Source: JAWVFM01 sp038237625 (GTDB lineage: Bacteria; Actinomycetota; Thermoleophilia; Solirubrobacterales; 70-9). Taken from it: DNA of 64,000 bases. The stretch is from positions 1 to 64,000 of the forward strand of contig JBBRYM010000010.1 in NCBI GenBank assembly GCA_038237625.1, read 5' to 3'. Positions 8,100 through 17,285 of this stretch are shown here, piece by piece; the stretch's first letter is position 1; the number at the start of each line of letters is the position of its first letter. The position numbers and the translations under genes were made by a program. Under the pieces are notes generated by a model, which saw only the letters and a list, made by a program, of their open reading frames with translations, did not search any database and was not told the DNA's origin.

Positions 8100-8845
8100 C
8101 GACTGCCGGCCGAGGCAAGCGAAACGGGCTTACTCAAAGCCTTTACGTCGAGCCCGAGGTTCCAGCGGACGAAGCTGAGCCCCCGGCTCTCGAGCTCCTG
8201 GACGTCTTCAGGATCTATAGCTCCGGGCCGGCCGAGACCGTCGCGCTTCGCGGGCTCGACCTGAAGATCGAGCCCCGCGAGATCGTGGCGGTCGTCGGGC
8301 CCTCGGGGAGCGGGAAGAGCACCTTCCTCGCGCTCGCGGCGGCCCTCGATGTGCCCTCAGCGGGCGAGGTGAGAGCGTTTGGGCGCTCGCTAGTGCGTCT
8401 CGACGAGGCGGAGCTGGCGGCGTTTCGCGCCCGCGACATCGCGATCGTCTTCCAGTCCGAGAACCTCATCGGGACCCTGTCAGCGCGCGAGAACGTCGCC
8501 GTCGCGCTGCGGCTCGCCGGTATCGACAGCCCGTTGGAGAAGGCCGCCGAGGCGCTAGAGCGCTTCGGGTTGAAGGACAGGATGCGCCAGCTGCCCGGCG
8601 AGCTGTCAGGTGGAGAGCAGCAGCGCGTGGCGATTGCGGCGGCAGCAGCAAGGCGCGCTCGCCTGGTGCTCGCCGACGAGCCGACTGGAGAGCTCGACGG
8701 CGCCAACGAAGCGATCGTTCTCGATGCGCTCGCCGAGCTTCGCGACAGCTTCGGCAGCACAGTCATCGTGGTCACCCACTCCGAGCAGGTCGCGAGCCGC
8801 TGCGACCGCGTGGTCCACATCGCCGACGGACGCGTGCAGACATGA
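8090..8845 (+). CDS. ABC transporter ATP-binding protein (MacB/LolD type), first of two
   Basis: A 251-aa ATPase with Walker A GPSGSGKS, Q-loop FQSEN, signature LSGGEQQR, Walker B ADEPTGELD and the switch histidine in VVTHS. These match the LolD/MacB/FtsE class that partners FtsX-fold permeases. The GTG start overlaps the end of the lipoprotein gene by 10 nt, and its last four bases (ATGA) overlap the next ATPase, so the genes are co-translated. The N-terminal 25 residues are a poorly conserved extension, so a slightly later start is possible. Confidence 0.9.
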   Translation: MGLATAGRGKRNGLTQSLYVEPEVPADEAEPPALELLDVFRIYSSGPAETVALRGLDLKIEPREIVAVVGPSGSGKSTFLALAAALDVPSAGEVRAFGRSLVRLDEAELAAFRARDIAIVFQSENLIGTLSARENVAVALRLAGIDSPLEKAAEALERFGLKDRMRQLPGELSGGEQQRVAIAAAAARRARLVLADEPTGELDGANEAIVLDALAELRDSFGSTVIVVTHSEQVASRCDRVVHIADGRVQT

Positions 8846-9567
8846 CCGCGGCCACCGCGGTCGCTCCCTCCGTGGTCCGTCCCGCCTCGCCGATCTGCTC
8901 GTGCGAAGGCCTGACCATCGGGTACGGCCGCGCGCGCGCGCGGGTGGTCGCCCTCGACGATGTGAGCCTTGAGGTTCGCTCCTCAGAGCTCCTCGCCCTT
9001 CTCGGCGCCTCAGGCTCGGGGAAGACCACCCTTCTCCAGGCGCTCGGCGGCCTCGTGGTCCCAGATGCGGGCGAGGTCAAGCTGGCCGGCGAATCCCTTT
9101 CGTCGCTGGATGCGGCGGCCCGTGGTAAGGCGCGCGCCGGGACGATCGCCTACGTCTTTCAGGGCTCGAACCTGATCCCGCACCTGTCCGCACGCGAGAA
9201 CTTGGAGTTCGCCCGGCTCGTCGCCAGCGCCGCGGGCCGGGAGGGACCGGATTCCAACAGCGCCCTGGCGCTCGTGGGACTTGCGCACAAGGCGGATTCG
9301 ATGCCTTCCGAGCTCTCCGGGGGAGAGCAGCAGCGGGTCGCCATCGCACGCGCCGTCACGCAGGCGCCCGACGTGCTGCTCTGCGACGAGCCGACCGGCC
9401 ACCTGGACTCCGACACCGGTCGGCGCGTCCTCGACATGATGGTGGCGCTGCGTGCCGAGCTCGGCCCAGCCCTCGTGATCGCCACCCACGACCCCGCCGT
9501 CGCCAAGCGCGCGGACCGGGTGGTCGTTCTCTCCGAGGGCCGAATCGTGCCGGGAGGTTCGAGTTGA
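8842..9567 (+). CDS. ABC transporter ATP-binding protein (MacB/LolD type), second of two
   Basis: A 241-aa ATPase with Walker A GASGSGKTT, signature LSGGEQQR, Walker B CDEPTGHLD and IATHD. It is paralogous to the preceding gene, not a duplicate, since most residues outside the motifs differ. Two complete ATPases before a single permease suggest a heterodimeric nucleotide-binding unit. ATGA overlap with the upstream gene and TTGA overlap with the permease show tight coupling. Confidence 0.9.
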   Translation: MTAATAVAPSVVRPASPICSCEGLTIGYGRARARVVALDDVSLEVRSSELLALLGASGSGKTTLLQALGGLVVPDAGEVKLAGESLSSLDAAARGKARAGTIAYVFQGSNLIPHLSARENLEFARLVASAAGREGPDSNSALALVGLAHKADSMPSELSGGEQQRVAIARAVTQAPDVLLCDEPTGHLDSDTGRRVLDMMVALRAELGPALVIATHDPAVAKRADRVVVLSEGRIVPGGSS

Positions 9568-12275
9568 GCGCCTTGGTCCTCCATGCGCGACTGGCCACAG
9601 CGGGCCTTGCTCGCAACCCGCTCCGCACCCTGCTTCGCGCGGCCGTGGTGGCCGCCGCGGTGGCGCTGCTCGCCGCCATGCTCCTGTTCATCTCCGATTC
9701 GCTTCGCACCGCCTCGGCGAGCGCGGTGCGGGCGGTGCCACTCGACTGGCAGGGACCGGTTTCTTCGTACTCGCAGGATCTCTCGGCCGCTCGCGGCGTC
9801 TCGAAGCAGGCGGGAGTCGCGAGCGCACAGGCGACGGCGACGGCTCCGTTCGCCGGGGCGACCCACATCGGTCCGGCCGGCCACACCGCCACGGGATCAG
9901 GGTCGATCTTCGCGGTCCCCCCCTCGTATGAGCGTTCGATCCACACCTTCCGGCTCCTCCAGGGGTCGCTGCGGCCGGGAAAGATCGTCCTCGACCAGCA
10001 GATGGCCGCTACGCTGCAGGCCCAGATCGGGGACACGGTCCGGCTCGCCCCGGCGAAAGGAATCTCGCCACAGCCTTACGTCGTCTCTGGCATCGCCCTG
10101 ATAACGGCGCCGGATCAGGTCTTCCAGCCCCTCAATCCGTCGCTCGGGCCCGCTCCCGCGCAGCCGCCGTCGAACGCGGCCATCCTGCCGCTTTCGACCT
10201 TCGCCCGCACCTACGCGTCCTCGCTTCACGCCATCACCGCGGCCAACGCGCTTCAGAGCTCGCAGCCAGGGGCCCAGCAGGGAGTGCAGTGGGAGGTTCA
10301 GGCGCAGCTTCAGTCCGCCCCCTTGGCGGCCGGCAGCCCGTCGGCTGCGCTCAAGCTCGCCGACCAGACGCGAAACCGCGTCGAGCGCTCGCTTCCCGGC
10401 CAGGTCCAGTTTGTCGACAATCTCTCCGACTCCCTCTCGACCGCCGCCGGCGACGCGCTCTACGGCGAGGCGCTCTACGTGCTGCTGGCGGTCCCGGGTG
10501 CGCTCATCGCCCTCGGCGTCGCTTACCTCGCCGCCCTGGGCACCAGCGAGCGCGACCGCCGCGAATTCGCGCTGCTGCGTGCGCGAGGAGCGCGTCGCCG
10601 GGATCTGCTCACCCAGGCGTTCACCGAGAGCGCGATCCTCGGCGTCCTTGCGGGGCTCGTCGCGGCGCTCGTCGGGATGCTGGCGGTGAAGGTGCTCGTG
10701 TCCGGAACCACCATCACCGCAACCAGGGCGCTCGTCACGACCGCCGTGAGCATCGTTCTCGCGATCGCGGGCTCGGCGGTGGCCCGGGTGGCGGCCGTCT
10801 CCTCGGTCCTGCGGTCTTCGGTTGCCGAGGGAAGGCAGGCCACCCGTCGCGCGCGCCGGGTGGCCTGGCAGCGCTACTACCTCGACATCGTCGCTCTGGC
10901 CGGCAGCGGGCTCATCTATTGGCTGACGATCCGAACCGGATTCTCGGCGGTGGTCAACCCAGATTCCAACCCCACACTCTCCCTCGCCATCTACATGTTC
11001 TTCGGGCCTGCGCTGCTCTGGCTCGGGGCCACCCTGCTGGTCGTGCGCTTGCGCGGAAGGGTTCTCGCCTGGCTGGCGCGGCGCGCAGCTTTGCGTCGGC
11101 CGGGTTCGTTTCGCTCGCTGGTGCTGGCGAGTGCGGGGCGGCGTGGAGCAGCCATCAACCGGGGCTTGCTCGTCGTCGGCCTGCTGCTGGCCTTCGGCGT
11201 CAGCCTCGCCATCTTCTCCGCCACTTACGACCAGCAGGCGCACGTCGACGCCGAGCTGACGCTCGGGGCGGACGTCACGGCGAGCGCCCAGCCCGGGCAG
11301 GGCGCGGGCAAGAGCCTCGCGTCGACCGTGGCCAGGGTCCCGGGCGTCGCCGCCACGACCGCGCTCGACCACTCCTACGCCTACGTCGGCCCCGACCTCC
11401 AGGACACCTACGGCATCGACCCGGCGACTTTTCAGGGCGCCACCACGCTGCGCGACTCCTATTTCGTGGGCGGCACCGCTAGCACGATGATGAGCCGCCT
11501 GGCGCAGACGCGCAACGGGATCCTCGTCTCGCAGGAGACCATCACCGACTATTCGCTGAAGCAGGGGGACCTGCTGAAGCTCCGCGTCCTCGATCAGCGA
11601 ACCGGCAAGTTCAAGGTCGCCCCCTTCCGAGTCGTCGGCACGGTCCAGGAGTTCCCGTCAGCCCCCCGCGACTCGTTCATGGTCACCAACCGCGCCTACC
11701 TCGACGCGGTGACCCACTCGCCGGGCCCCAACGTCGTCTTCGCCAAGGCCAACGGAAGCCCGACCGCTGTCGCAGCGAAGGTTGCCGCCGCGACCAAGCA
11801 CCTCGGCGCCACCGTGAACAACATCGACCAGCAGAGCGCGCGGACGGCCACCTCCCTGACCACCGTCGACCTCACCGGTATCAGCCACATCGAGGAGGCG
11901 TTCGCGATCGTCCTGGCCGCCGCCGCCATGGCCCTTTTCGTCGCGACCACGATTGCCGAGCGCCGGCGCGAGCTGGCCCTGATGACTGCGATCGGCGCTT
12001 CGATCAGGCAGGCGGGAATGTTCGTATGGAGCGAGGCCGGGCTCGTCCTCGGCGCGGGGCTGATTCTTGCCGCGGGCCTGGGCTGGCTGGCGGCGCGGAT
12101 GCTCGTGGCGATGCTGACACACGTGTTCGATCCACCCCCCGACACCCTCGCGATTCCTTGGGGCTTCCTCGCGGGCATGGCCGGGGCAGCGGTGCTGACC
12201 GTGGTGGCAGCGTCGATCCTGGCCGCCAGAAGCCTGAACCGGATGCACCTGGGACGCGTGCTGCGAGAGCAGTAG
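9564..12275 (+). CDS. Large FtsX/MacB-fold ABC permease
   Basis: A 903-aa protein with an N-terminal transmembrane helix (residues about 15-45), a long extracytoplasmic domain (about 50-290), a cluster of helices (about 300-400 and 430-500), a further helix near 530-550, a second periplasmic-type domain, and three C-terminal FtsX helices (about 770-900, starting near AFAIVLAAAAMALFVATT). The two-half layout fits a single-chain permease with both FtsX halves. Such type VII systems move lipoproteins, peptides or signals instead of importing solutes. The start is TTG, overlapping the ATPase stop. Confidence 0.85.
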   Translation: MSALVLHARLATAGLARNPLRTLLRAAVVAAAVALLAAMLLFISDSLRTASASAVRAVPLDWQGPVSSYSQDLSAARGVSKQAGVASAQATATAPFAGATHIGPAGHTATGSGSIFAVPPSYERSIHTFRLLQGSLRPGKIVLDQQMAATLQAQIGDTVRLAPAKGISPQPYVVSGIALITAPDQVFQPLNPSLGPAPAQPPSNAAILPLSTFARTYASSLHAITAANALQSSQPGAQQGVQWEVQAQLQSAPLAAGSPSAALKLADQTRNRVERSLPGQVQFVDNLSDSLSTAAGDALYGEALYVLLAVPGALIALGVAYLAALGTSERDRREFALLRARGARRRDLLTQAFTESAILGVLAGLVAALVGMLAVKVLVSGTTITATRALVTTAVSIVLAIAGSAVARVAAVSSVLRSSVAEGRQATRRARRVAWQRYYLDIVALAGSGLIYWLTIRTGFSAVVNPDSNPTLSLAIYMFFGPALLWLGATLLVVRLRGRVLAWLARRAALRRPGSFRSLVLASAGRRGAAINRGLLVVGLLLAFGVSLAIFSATYDQQAHVDAELTLGADVTASAQPGQGAGKSLASTVARVPGVAATTALDHSYAYVGPDLQDTYGIDPATFQGATTLRDSYFVGGTASTMMSRLAQTRNGILVSQETITDYSLKQGDLLKLRVLDQRTGKFKVAPFRVVGTVQEFPSAPRDSFMVTNRAYLDAVTHSPGPNVVFAKANGSPTAVAAKVAAATKHLGATVNNIDQQSARTATSLTTVDLTGISHIEEAFAIVLAAAAMALFVATTIAERRRELALMTAIGASIRQAGMFVWSEAGLVLGAGLILAAGLGWLAARMLVAMLTHVFDPPPDTLAIPWGFLAGMAGAAVLTVVAASILAARSLNRMHLGRVLREQ

Positions 12276-12293
12276 GCCGGTAGCGCCATACTC

Positions 12294-12298
12294 GGAGG
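12294..12298 (+). promoter_or_regulatory. Shine-Dalgarno that decides the response regulator start
   Basis: GGAGG lies 9 nt before ATG 12308. The alternative GTG at 12299 directly abuts it and could not be used with this site, so the ATG is preferred. Confidence 0.6.
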
Positions 12299-12307
12299 GT
12301 GGGGCGA

Positions 12308-12967
12308 ATGCGTGTCTTGATCGTTGAGGACGACGCCGACCTGCGGCGTATCGTCAGGCGTGGCTTAGAGGAGGAGGACCTGGACGTCGAGGCGGTCCGG
12401 ACCGGCCATGAGGCGATCGCGGCCGCGACTGCCCGCCCGCCGGAGCTCCTCGTGCTCGACATCGGCCTCCCCGACTCCGACGGGCGCGACGTCTGCCAGG
12501 CGCTTCGCGTTCAGGGCGTGACGGCCCCCGTCATCTTCCTCACCGCGCGAGATGCCGTGAGCGACAGGCTGGCCGGGTTCACCGCCGGTGGCGACGACTA
12601 TCTCACCAAGCCGTTCGCGCTCGCCGAGCTGATCGCCCGGGTGAAGGCTCTTCTGAAGCGGTCGGCGCCGGCCCCTGGCTTTGCGCTCGGAGACCTCAAG
12701 CTCGATCCCGCAGCACACGCTGTCAGCAGGGGGGAGAAGTCAATCCCCCTGACGCCGACCGAGTTTCGGATCCTCGGCGCCCTCGCGGCCCGGCCGGAGG
12801 AAGCCGTGCGCCGCCGGGAGCTGATCGCAACCGGCTGGCCTGACGGGGCGATCGTCCACGACAACACCCTCGACGTCTACGTGGCCCGGCTGCGCCGCAA
12901 GCTGCGGGCCCTCGAGACGGAGGCCGAGATCGCCACGGTGCGGGGCGTCGGCTACACGCTGCGATGA
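12308..12967 (+). CDS. OmpR/PhoB-family response regulator
   Basis: A 219-aa protein. The receiver domain has the acidic pocket EDDAD, phosphoacceptor Asp51 (LVLDIGLP), a Thr in FLTAR and Lys101 (YLTKPF). A C-terminal winged helix has the LTPTEFRIL start and ends VRGVGYTLR. It lies 32 nt after the permease and overlaps the kinase by ATGA, so it is probably the cognate regulator of the ABC operon, as in envelope-stress or antimicrobial-peptide response modules. The inducing signal is unknown. Confidence 0.93.
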   Translation: MRVLIVEDDADLRRIVRRGLEEEDLDVEAVRTGHEAIAAATARPPELLVLDIGLPDSDGRDVCQALRVQGVTAPVIFLTARDAVSDRLAGFTAGGDDYLTKPFALAELIARVKALLKRSAPAPGFALGDLKLDPAAHAVSRGEKSIPLTPTEFRILGALAARPEEAVRRRELIATGWPDGAIVHDNTLDVYVARLRRKLRALETEAEIATVRGVGYTLR

Positions 12968-14304
12968 AGCGCCTAGGACTCCGCGGGCGGCTAGTGGTCG
13001 TTGTCGGCGTTGGCGCCGTCGTCGCGATCGCCGCCCTGACGACGGGGTTCAACCTGATCCTTCGCTCGAGCCTCAACCACGACGCCAACCAGGTCCTCAC
13101 CGCACGCGCGGCGGCGACCTTGGCCACCGTCGAGGTCAGAAAGGGGACTCTGACGGGGGTCGAAGCTCCCGACCGAAACACCGTTGACGCCCTGGTGTGG
13201 CTGTACTCGGGTGGGCGAGTTCTGGAGCATCCACGGGCGGTGGCTGAGCTGCAGGCCCAGGCGACCGCGCTGTCGGTCGGGCCCAGCCGCATCGTCGAAG
13301 ATCCCGCCACTGACGTTCGCCTCTTCGCCCAGCCGATCGCCAGCCATGGCTCGCGGGTTGGCGCTGTGGTTGTGGGGGTTTCACTGGAGCCGTACGAGCG
13401 CAGCGCCTCGCGCGCGTTCGTGTTCTCGCTCGGGTTCGCGGTGGCGCTATTTGTCCTGATCATCGTCGCCACGCGGCTGGCGATCGGAGGCGCGCTGCGG
13501 CCGGTCGCGCGGATGACGGCGGAGGCCGCCGACTGGTCCGAGCACGACCTCGACCATCGCTTCGGCGCCGGCGAGCCGCACGACGAGCTGACCCGCTTGG
13601 CCACCACCTTCGACTCGATGCTCGATCGTCTTTCGGCAAGCCTGCGCCACGAGCGCCGCTTCTCGGCGGAGGTCTCGCACGAGCTCCGCACCCCGCTCGC
13701 GGCCATCGTCGCCGAGGCCGACCTCTCGCTTCGGCGCGAGCGCGGTCCCCACGAGTACCGGGAAGCCATCGCCGCCATCGCCGACCGAGCTCGCCAGCTT
13801 CAACGCACGCTCGACACGCTGCTCGCCGCCGAGCGCGCAGAGCTCGATCCGGTTGGGATCGCCGAGGCGACCGAGGTCGCCCAGCGAGCTAAGGCCGCAT
13901 GCGAGCCTGTCGCCGCCGAACGTGGGCTCGACCTGGCAGTCGAAGATGGGCGGTCGCTTCGCATCGGCATCGACGCCGAGATCGCCGAGCGCGTTCTGGC
14001 TCCGCTGGTCGAGAACGCCTGTCGCTATGCGCGCACGCAGGTGATCATCGCGGTGCGCGACGGCGGCGAGCGCATCGAGTACGTGGTCTCCGACGACGGC
14101 CCCGGCGTACAGCCTGATGAGCGCGAGTCGATCTTCGAGCCGGGCACACGCGGCAGCGCGGCTGCGGGGGCGGACGGCGGGAACAATGGCGGCGGTGCCG
14201 GACTGGGGCTCGCGCTGGCGCGCCGGCTTGCCCGCGCGGTCGACGGCGACGTCGAGTACTCCCCCGGCGACCGGGGCTTCATCTTCTCCGCGCCTCGGGG
14301 GTAG
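12964..14304 (+). CDS. Sensor histidine kinase (HAMP, HisKA, HATPase)
   Basis: A 446-aa membrane kinase. Transmembrane segments at about 10-33 and 150-172 flank a sensor domain of roughly 115 residues. A HAMP region (about 173-225) leads to the H-box FSAEVSHELRTPL (His239). The catalytic domain shows an N-box (LVENACRYA), G1 (DDGPGV) and a Gly-rich G2 with the insertion AAGADGGNNGGGAGLGL. The ATGA overlap with the response regulator indicates a cognate pair. Confidence 0.93.
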   Translation: MKRLGLRGRLVVVVGVGAVVAIAALTTGFNLILRSSLNHDANQVLTARAAATLATVEVRKGTLTGVEAPDRNTVDALVWLYSGGRVLEHPRAVAELQAQATALSVGPSRIVEDPATDVRLFAQPIASHGSRVGAVVVGVSLEPYERSASRAFVFSLGFAVALFVLIIVATRLAIGGALRPVARMTAEAADWSEHDLDHRFGAGEPHDELTRLATTFDSMLDRLSASLRHERRFSAEVSHELRTPLAAIVAEADLSLRRERGPHEYREAIAAIADRARQLQRTLDTLLAAERAELDPVGIAEATEVAQRAKAACEPVAAERGLDLAVEDGRSLRIGIDAEIAERVLAPLVENACRYARTQVIIAVRDGGERIEYVVSDDGPGVQPDERESIFEPGTRGSAAAGADGGNNGGGAGLGLALARRLARAVDGDVEYSPGDRGFIFSAPRG

Positions 14305-14319
14305 CCCCGTTTCATCTCG

Positions 14320-15720
14320 CTATCTCGGACCCGACGAGATCGCCGCCTGAATTTGCTCCGCGAGCGCCGCATCCAGGTCTGCGACCAGATCGTCGATGTC
14401 AACGAGCCTCTCGCGGTCGCCGACCAGCCCGAAGTAGACGCCGCCGTCGTAGCTCAGCAGGCCGATCGACAGCGCGTGTCCCTGCGGTGAGAGCGGCACG
14501 AACGGGTGGATGGCCTGGATCTTTCGGCCGAGCATGAAGAGCGGCATCTGCGGCCCCGGGACGTTGGAGATGACCAGGTTGAAGGTCAGCGGGCGGGAGA
14601 TCGCGCCGGCGAGGACCCGGTTGATGGTGGGTGGGACGAACCCTGTCGCCTCGATGATCAGCGACGCCGCGCCCGCCTGCTCCGACGCCTTCAGGCGGTT
14701 CATCTCATCGCTCGTCGCCTGCAGGCGACGAGCGGGGTCGGGCTCGCCCAGCGGCAGGCGCATGAGGATCGTCGCGATGCGGTTGCCGAGCTCACCCTGC
14801 TCGTCGGGACGGCGAATGGAGACCGGAACCAGGGCGACGAGGTGCTTGGGGATGCTCTCGCCGCGACGCTTGAAGAGCCGCCGCAGGGCGCCCGCCGAAG
14901 CCGACAGCACTACGTCGTTCACGGTCGCGTCCCCCGTTCCGCGCGCGCGTTTGAGCTCGTCCAGGGTCGTGCTCGCAAAGGCGACGCGGCGGTCGCGGCC
15001 GATCTCCTTGTTCAAAAAGGTCCGCGGAGCGCTCGGTCCGCCGGCCGCGAGCGTCGTGAACCCCTCCGCGGTCCGCACAAGGCGCTGGGCGCTGTCGCGA
15101 GGGGTCAAGAGGGCCGACCGCGTCGCGCGCTGGGCGGCCCGGAGCGGTCCGCGAAGGCGCTCGGAGGCCGCCCCTACGAACAGGCTTCGCGTGCTCGGTG
15201 CATCCGGGACCCAGGCGGCGGCGGGGGGAGCCTCGCTGCCCTCGGCGCTGACGTCGACCAGGAGCATCCCCACGTCCACAGCGGAGATCCCGTCCACCAG
15301 GGCGTGATGAGTCTTGGAGACGTAGGCGTGTCGGTGGCCGTCCAGACCCTCGATCAGTTGGATCTGCCAGAGCGGTCGCTCGAAGTCCAGCGGCTCGGAC
15401 ATGATTCGCCCCACCAGCTCGCGAAGCTGCGCGTCGGAGCCGGGCTTCGGCAGCGCCGAGTGGCGCACGTGCCAGCCGATGTCGAAGCGCTCGTCGTCAG
15501 CCCAGACCGGGTTGTGAAGGCCGGCCGGCACCTTGACGATCCGCTGTCGAAACCGCGGCACCATGTTCAGGCGGGCGTCGACCTGGGCGAGGAGGCGCTC
15601 GAACGGGGGAGGCTTGCCGGCGACGATGACCGTGCCGCCGACGTGGACGTGGATGGGCCCACGCTCGGCGAGCAGCGACGACATGTCCGACGCGGAGAGG
15701 CGCTGGGTTCGCTCGGCCAT
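14320..15720 (-). CDS. Wax ester synthase / diacylglycerol acyltransferase (WS/DGAT)
   Basis: A 466-aa acyltransferase of the bacterial WS/DGAT family. It has the catalytic HHALVDG (residues 138-144, pattern HHxxxDG), the PLW motif just before it, and the conserved NVPGP segment in the C-terminal half. The family transfers acyl-CoA to diacylglycerol or fatty alcohol, making storage lipids, and is abundant in actinobacteria. The start ATG at 15720 gives MAERTQRLSASD, the usual opening. The gene is alone, divergent from the dehydrogenase gene. Confidence 0.92.
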   Translation of the reverse strand: MAERTQRLSASDMSSLLAERGPIHVHVGGTVIVAGKPPPFERLLAQVDARLNMVPRFRQRIVKVPAGLHNPVWADDERFDIGWHVRHSALPKPGSDAQLRELVGRIMSEPLDFERPLWQIQLIEGLDGHRHAYVSKTHHALVDGISAVDVGMLLVDVSAEGSEAPPAAAWVPDAPSTRSLFVGAASERLRGPLRAAQRATRSALLTPRDSAQRLVRTAEGFTTLAAGGPSAPRTFLNKEIGRDRRVAFASTTLDELKRARGTGDATVNDVVLSASAGALRRLFKRRGESIPKHLVALVPVSIRRPDEQGELGNRIATILMRLPLGEPDPARRLQATSDEMNRLKASEQAGAASLIIEATGFVPPTINRVLAGAISRPLTFNLVISNVPGPQMPLFMLGRKIQAIHPFVPLSPQGHALSIGLLSYDGGVYFGLVGDRERLVDIDDLVADLDAALAEQIQAAISSGPR

Positions 15721-15769
15721 CCGCTCGCGAGCCTACTCGGCGTCTGGGCGACGCTAGGGTGAATGGCGC

Positions 15770-16789
15770 ATGCGGTCGCTGACGGTCACCGAGGAGCGTG
15801 CCGTCCAGTGGCGCGAGGTCCCCGACCCACGGATCACCCAGCCGGGCCAGGCGATCGTCCGGCCGATCGCGGTCGCCCTCTGCGACCTCGACCAGCCGAT
15901 GGTCCGCGGCGAGGCGCCGTTCCCGGCGCCGATCGCCCTCGGTCACGAGGGAATCGCTCAGGTGGTCGAGGTGGGGGAGGGCGTCGAGTCGTTTCGGGCC
16001 GGCGACCGCGTGGTCGTCCCCTTCCAGATTTCCTGCGGCGAGTGCGACCGCTGCGCCGCCGGCCTCACCGGCGATTGCCGCTCGGTCAAGCCCGGATCGA
16101 TGTACGGGTTCGGAGCCTTCGGCGGCGACTGGGGCGGGCTGCTCTCCGACCTCGCCCTCGTCCCATACGCCGACGCCATGCTGGTGGAGCTCCCGGCCGG
16201 CGCCGATCCGGCGGCCGTCGCCAGCGCTTCCGACAACCTTCCCGACGCCTGGCGAACGGTCGCGGGGCCTCTCGAGCAGATTCCCGAGGGTGACGTCCTC
16301 GTAATCGGCGGCGGCGCACCCAGTATCGGCCTCTACGCCGCCGACTTCGCGCGCGCCCTCGGCGCCTCCAGCGTCGCCTATGTCGACCGAGACGCCGACC
16401 GGCTTGCGGTCGCGGAGAAGCTTGGAGCCGAGCCCATCGAGCCCACCGAGAAGGGCCGCTATCCGCGCCGGGCGATCACGGTCAACGCCACCGCCGACCA
16501 CGAGGGCCTGCACGCGGCGATTCGCTCGACCCAGCGCGGGGGGATCTGCACCAGCGTCGGCATCTACTTCGAGGAGATGACGCCGATGCCGCTGCTGGAG
16601 ATGTACACCTCCGGCATCCGCTTCGTCACCGGACGCGTCGCCGCCAGGCCCGCCATTCCCAGCATCCTCGAGCTCGCGCAGGCCGGCGCGATCCACCCCG
16701 AGCTCGTCACCTCCAGCGTCGCCGATTGGGAGGACGCCGCCGAGGCCGTCCAGCAGACCGAGCGCAAGCTCGTGATCCAGAGGCCTTGA
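15770..16789 (+). CDS. Zinc-dependent medium-chain alcohol dehydrogenase
   Basis: A 339-aa MDR-superfamily protein. The catalytic zinc site is suggested by Cys in ALCDLDQ and His-Glu in LGHEG. The structural zinc loop has four cysteines in CGECDRCAAGLTGDC. A nucleotide-binding Rossmann fold follows, with a Gly-rich turn VIGGGAPSIG. The substrate is not deducible. The next gene starts 2 nt after its stop, so the two are probably one operon. Confidence 0.88.
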   Translation: MRSLTVTEERAVQWREVPDPRITQPGQAIVRPIAVALCDLDQPMVRGEAPFPAPIALGHEGIAQVVEVGEGVESFRAGDRVVVPFQISCGECDRCAAGLTGDCRSVKPGSMYGFGAFGGDWGGLLSDLALVPYADAMLVELPAGADPAAVASASDNLPDAWRTVAGPLEQIPEGDVLVIGGGAPSIGLYAADFARALGASSVAYVDRDADRLAVAEKLGAEPIEPTEKGRYPRRAITVNATADHEGLHAAIRSTQRGGICTSVGIYFEEMTPMPLLEMYTSGIRFVTGRVAARPAIPSILELAQAGAIHPELVTSSVADWEDAAEAVQQTERKLVIQRP

Positions 16790-16790
16790 G

Positions 16791-17090
16791 ATGGCCGAGC
16801 AGCTATTCGCCCTCTTCTACGACTACGTGCCCGACATCCTCGAGCGCCGCAAGCCGCACCGCGAGGCGCACATCGCCCACGCAAAGGCAGCGGCCGAGCG
16901 CGGCGAGCTCGTGATCGCGGGCGCGCTGGGCGACCCGCCGCACGGCGCGATGTTCGCGTTTCGCGTGAGCGGGCCCGATGCGATCGAGGAGTTCGTCGCG
17001 GGCGATCCCTACGTAGACGCCGGCCTCGTCACAGCTCACCGGGTAGAGCCCTGGAACGTCGTGGTCCACGGCGCTCCGGCTGTGGGTTGA
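16791..17090 (+). CDS. YciI-like protein
   Basis: A 99-aa protein with the YCII ferredoxin-like fold. FALFYDYVPDILERRKPHREAHI is the usual N-terminal half with the conserved His, and the later Asp lies in AGDPYVDAGLV. YciI proteins are small dimeric enzymes or dioxygenase-like domains of unclear activity. The ATG comes directly after the dehydrogenase stop. It is the last gene before tRNA-Arg and the presumed island boundary. Confidence 0.88.
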   Translation: MAEQLFALFYDYVPDILERRKPHREAHIAHAKAAAERGELVIAGALGDPPHGAMFAFRVSGPDAIEEFVAGDPYVDAGLVTAHRVEPWNVVVHGAPAVG

Positions 17091-17118
17091 GGTCTTTAGA
17101 CCCGAAAGCAGTAGGTAG

Positions 17119-17135
17119 GGGCGGCGCAGCCGCCC
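17119..17135 (+). terminator. Compact GC hairpin after the YciI gene
   Basis: GGGCGGC, loop GCA, GCCGCCC, followed by GCAAGTTATT. It lies 29 nt after the YciI stop. The stem is strong but the T-tract is short, so termination is likely but not certain. Confidence 0.5.
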
Positions 17136-17176
17136 GCAAGTTATTCAGGAACCCTCGCTCCCTTTGGGGTCGCTTC

Positions 17177-17182
17177 TACAAT
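17177..17182 (+). promoter_or_regulatory. -10-like TACAAT upstream of tRNA-Arg
   Basis: TACAAT lies 27 nt before the mature 5' end of tRNA-Arg, with a short GC hairpin (around CGGGCAAGCCCG) in between. No convincing -35 is visible. Confidence 0.35.
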
Positions 17183-17208
17183 GCCCCGCCCGGGCAAGCC
17201 CGGACCCA

Positions 17209-17282
17209 GCGCCCGTAGCTCAGCCGGATAGAGCGTCGGTCTACGAAACCGAAGGTCACAGGTTCGAATCCTGTCGGGCGCG
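17209..17282 (+). tRNA. tRNA-Arg (anticodon ACG), probable integration site
   Basis: A 74-nt tRNA. The acceptor GCGCCCG pairs with CGGGCGC (17275-17281) and the discriminator is G17282. The anticodon stem TCGGT/ACCGA encloses CTACGAA, anticodon ACG at 17243-17245 (inosine-modified in most bacteria, reading CGU/CGC/CGA). The T arm is ACAGG TTCGAAT CCTGT. CCA is not encoded. Bases 17237-17285 are repeated exactly at 29088-29136, as expected for an attachment site in the 3' part of a tRNA. Confidence 0.97.
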
Positions 17283-17285
17283 CTT
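17237..17285 (+). repeat. attL-like 49-bp direct repeat, copy 1 (within tRNA-Arg)
   Basis: Starts in the 5' side of the anticodon stem and runs 3 nt past the tRNA. It is identical over all 49 bases to 29088-29136; the bases just outside differ. This is the usual form of a tRNA attachment site, in which the incoming element restores an intact gene. Confidence 0.85.
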
